DNA from: Thermoplasmata archaeon
GTDB lineage: Archaea; Thermoplasmatota; E2; UBA202; JdFR-43
DNA length: 15,327 nucleotides
Direction of reading: 5' to 3'
Assembly: GCA_021162305.1 (NCBI GenBank)
Contig: JAGGYX010000063.1
Location: 1-15,327 of the forward strand
A program made the translations under genes and the position numbers. The notes beneath the pieces were generated by a model. That model was not told the DNA's origin and made no database searches. It was given only the letters and a program-made list of their open reading frames with translations. Below, one piece after another: positions 14,353 to 15,327 of the stretch. Numbering within the stretch: the first letter of the stretch is position 1; every line of letters starts with the position of its first letter.

Positions 14353-14424
14353 GCCGGCGTAGCTTAGTGGTGGAGCACCCGGCTGTTAACCGGGCGGTCG
14401 CCGGTTCGAATCCGGCCGCCGGCG
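14353..14424 (+). tRNA. tRNA-Asn (anticodon GTT)
   Basis: Acceptor GCCGGCG (14353-14359) pairs with CGCCGGC (14417-14423), discriminator G at 14424. D stem GCT/AGC; anticodon stem CCCGG/CCGGG (14378-14382 and 14390-14394) with loop CTGTTAA, anticodon GTT at 14385-14387; T arm GCCGG-TTCGAAT-CCGGC at 14400-14416. No CCA encoded, no intron. Nearly every stem pair is G-C (about 72% GC overall). The 3' half overlaps, on the opposite strand, the end of the methyltransferase-like gene. Confidence 0.96.
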
Positions 14425-14892
14425 CTTTCTATAAAATCCAAGCAACAGATTTATTCTTGGCACTCTCTTCATGTAATCTTTGTATGCTATTCCAAACTTT
14501 TCTATGTTTCTTTCCTCTTCTTCACACATTGCGAAATATAATAACAAAATCAATATCGCTCCTATCAAAATATTGAAAGGATGTTGTGATATAAGAACTA
14601 ATGATAAAATGATTAGTATATGTCCTAAAAATTCAGGATGGCGAATAAATGCATATAAACCATTTTCCACAAGAGATTCTTTGCTTATCCCATTTTTCAT
14701 TGCTTGCTTTCGTGATTGAACGGAGCTCAATAAAATAATGATTCCAGATAACAAAATTATGTATCCCAAATAAAGCAATATCATTAAATTAGCTGAATCA
14801 TATAAAAGAATGGAAAATGTAATTAGCAAGAGATATAAAATGATATATGCCATATGACCGATTAAATGGCTAATGTTTTTCCCATGTTTCAT
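14386..14892 (-). CDS. Isoprenylcysteine carboxyl methyltransferase-like membrane protein
   Basis: 168 aa integral membrane protein with about four hydrophobic segments. The ICMT/PEMT hallmark is present: LVENGLYAFIRHPEFLGHIL (74-93), then a last membrane span and EEEERNIEKFGIAYKDYMKRVPRI (124-147), where the acidic pair and the YKDYMKRVPR are characteristic of SAM binding in this family. It probably methylates a lipid, small amine or prenylated acceptor, but the substrate is unknown. The start is supported by GGTGG six bases before the ATG. No stop occurs before the coding frame enters tRNA-Asn, so the last 12 residues (157-168, RRRPDSNRRPPG) are encoded by the antisense of the tRNA and the TAA stop falls in its anticodon loop. 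The natural protein probably ends functionally near residue 155. Confidence 0.8.
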   Translation of the reverse strand: MKHGKNISHLIGHMAYIILYLLLITFSILLYDSANLMILLYLGYIILLSGIIILLSSVQSRKQAMKNGISKESLVENGLYAFIRHPEFLGHILIILSLVLISQHPFNILIGAILILLLYFAMCEEEERNIEKFGIAYKDYMKRVPRINLLLGFYRKRRRPDSNRRPPG

Positions 14893-14898
14893 ATTATT

Positions 14899-14903
14899 CC
14901 ACC
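14899..14903 (-). promoter_or_regulatory. Shine-Dalgarno GGTGG for the methyltransferase-like gene
   Basis: GGTGG on the - strand, six bases before the ATG at 14890-14892, supports that start rather than internal Met codons. It lies just beyond the remains of hicA. Confidence 0.5.
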
Positions 14904-14973
14904 AGCTTTTGGAATTCTGATAAACATTTTTTTAAGCACGATACCTATAATAACTCTTTCAATTCTTTATTGG

Positions 14974-15072
14974 TTATACCTGCTTGCTTCCTTTAATCCT
15001 ATCCAATACAAACCCTTTCCTTTTAAGGACTTTAATAACTTTTTCAGGAGTAAGTGATGGAAGCTTAGGCAT
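14974..15072 (-). pseudogene. hicA: Decayed hicA toxin gene
   Basis: A 32-codon frame starting at ATG 15070-15072 overlaps the end of hicB by 8 bases. It reads MPKLPSLTPEKVIKVLKRKG, then FVLDRIKGSKQV, the characteristic N-terminus of HicA mRNA interferases, then stops at TAA 14974-14976. HicA proteins are usually 60-90 residues. Further along the same strand (about 14934-14973) other frames read NKELKELL and IGIVLKK, which look like remains of the family's C-terminal KELK...L..I block, so the middle appears deleted and the frame broken. The position of the catalytic His (KGSH) is Lys here. It is therefore expected to be inactive. Confidence 0.7.
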
Positions 15073-15295
15073 GGGTCTCTACAGTCAAAGTGTATTCGAG
15101 AGTTTCTTCTTCTGTTGGTATCTCCTCACCATGTTCTTTTAGGCTCTCTATATACAGTTCTATAGCTTCTTTTGCCATTTTTATTGCTTCTTCTATTGTG
15201 TCTCCATTTGTTATGCATCCTGGGAGAGATGGAACTATTGCTGTGTAACCTCCTTCTGGTTCTTTCCTAAGCAAGATTCGATAATTTAACCTCAT
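15065..15295 (-). CDS. hicB: HicB-type antitoxin
   Basis: Small protein of the HicB/UPF0150 family, which neutralises HicA and often represses its own promoter. The partial RNase-H-like fold is clear: LNYRILLRKEPEGGYTAIVPSLPGC, then TIEEAIKMAKEAIELYIESL, then EYTLTVE at the end. No separate DNA-binding domain follows, so it is the short form. The frame extends to GTG at 15302-15304, but ATG at 15293-15295 is preferred because GTGAT (15300-15304) is then a good Shine-Dalgarno four bases upstream and the protein begins MRLNYRILLRKE as relatives do. An AT-rich TATA-like stretch lies at the window edge. Gene order is hicB then hicA, the reverse of the commonest arrangement. Confidence 0.85.
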   Translation of the reverse strand: MRLNYRILLRKEPEGGYTAIVPSLPGCITNGDTIEEAIKMAKEAIELYIESLKEHGEEIPTEEETLEYTLTVETHA

Positions 15296-15327
15296 GTTAA
15301 TCACTTTATTTATTAATTTATTAAAGT

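Noticed and set aside
14866..15057. A + strand frame of 63 codons with a hydrophobic peptide
   Set aside because: It is the antisense of the hicA remnant and the start of the methyltransferase gene (its KPFPFKDFNNFF mirrors the HicA N-terminus); no ribosome-binding site or family match.
1..15327. CRISPR array, insertion sequence or integrase
   Set aside because: No regularly spaced repeats, transposase or recombinase motifs, or terminal inverted repeats were seen.

Overview
The window is a gene-dense, low-GC stretch of an archaeal chromosome. Archaeal origin is supported by ribosomal protein eS1 (S3Ae), a Nog1-type GTPase, a family-4 uracil-DNA glycosylase with an Fe-S cysteine set, a MobB with an archaeal-style C-terminal tail, TATA-box promoters placed for leaderless transcripts, and two tRNAs that do not encode CCA. 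The duplicated winged-helix regulator and the secreted Ig-like/PKD protein suggest the Thermoplasmata side of Euryarchaeota; this placement is only an inference. The tRNAs are about 68-72% GC against a clearly AT-rich coding background, which suggests a thermophile.

Layout from left to right: the 3' end of a + strand gene (1-180); UDG (-) divergent from mobB (+); a TauE/SafE permease (-) divergent from a two-gene + operon that pairs a ribbon-helix-helix protein with an ATP-NAD-kinase-like protein; a class I/II aminotransferase (-); a sulfotransferase-like gene (+) split over two frames at an A AAA AAG heptamer; an SDR epimerase/dehydratase (-); a duplicated winged-helix regulator (+) followed directly by tRNA-Leu(TAG). 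Then come three - strand genes read in the order secreted PKD protein, TldD, TldE; a stomatin/slipin (+); ribosomal protein eS1 (+) with a long acidic tail; Nog1 (-); tRNA-Asn(GTT); an isoprenylcysteine-methyltransferase-like membrane protein (-); and a hicB antitoxin (-) with a decayed hicA.

Packing is extreme. Six of the seven convergent junctions overlap or abut, including a methyltransferase whose stop codon lies in the anticodon loop of tRNA-Asn and a tRNA-Leu with no bases between it and the stop codons on both sides. No gap without a gene exceeds about 140 bases; the larger gaps (1984-2088, 4744-4832, 11622-11761) are divergent promoter regions.

Most genes are housekeeping or metabolic. 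The least conventional items are: the regulator whose C-terminal half looks like a histidine-kinase dimerization/phosphoacceptor domain with Tyr in place of the phospho-His, coupled to a NAD-kinase-like protein; the sulfotransferase with a textbook -1 slippery site exactly where the frame must change; the decayed toxin beside an intact antitoxin; and a possible PKD-TldD-TldE operon.
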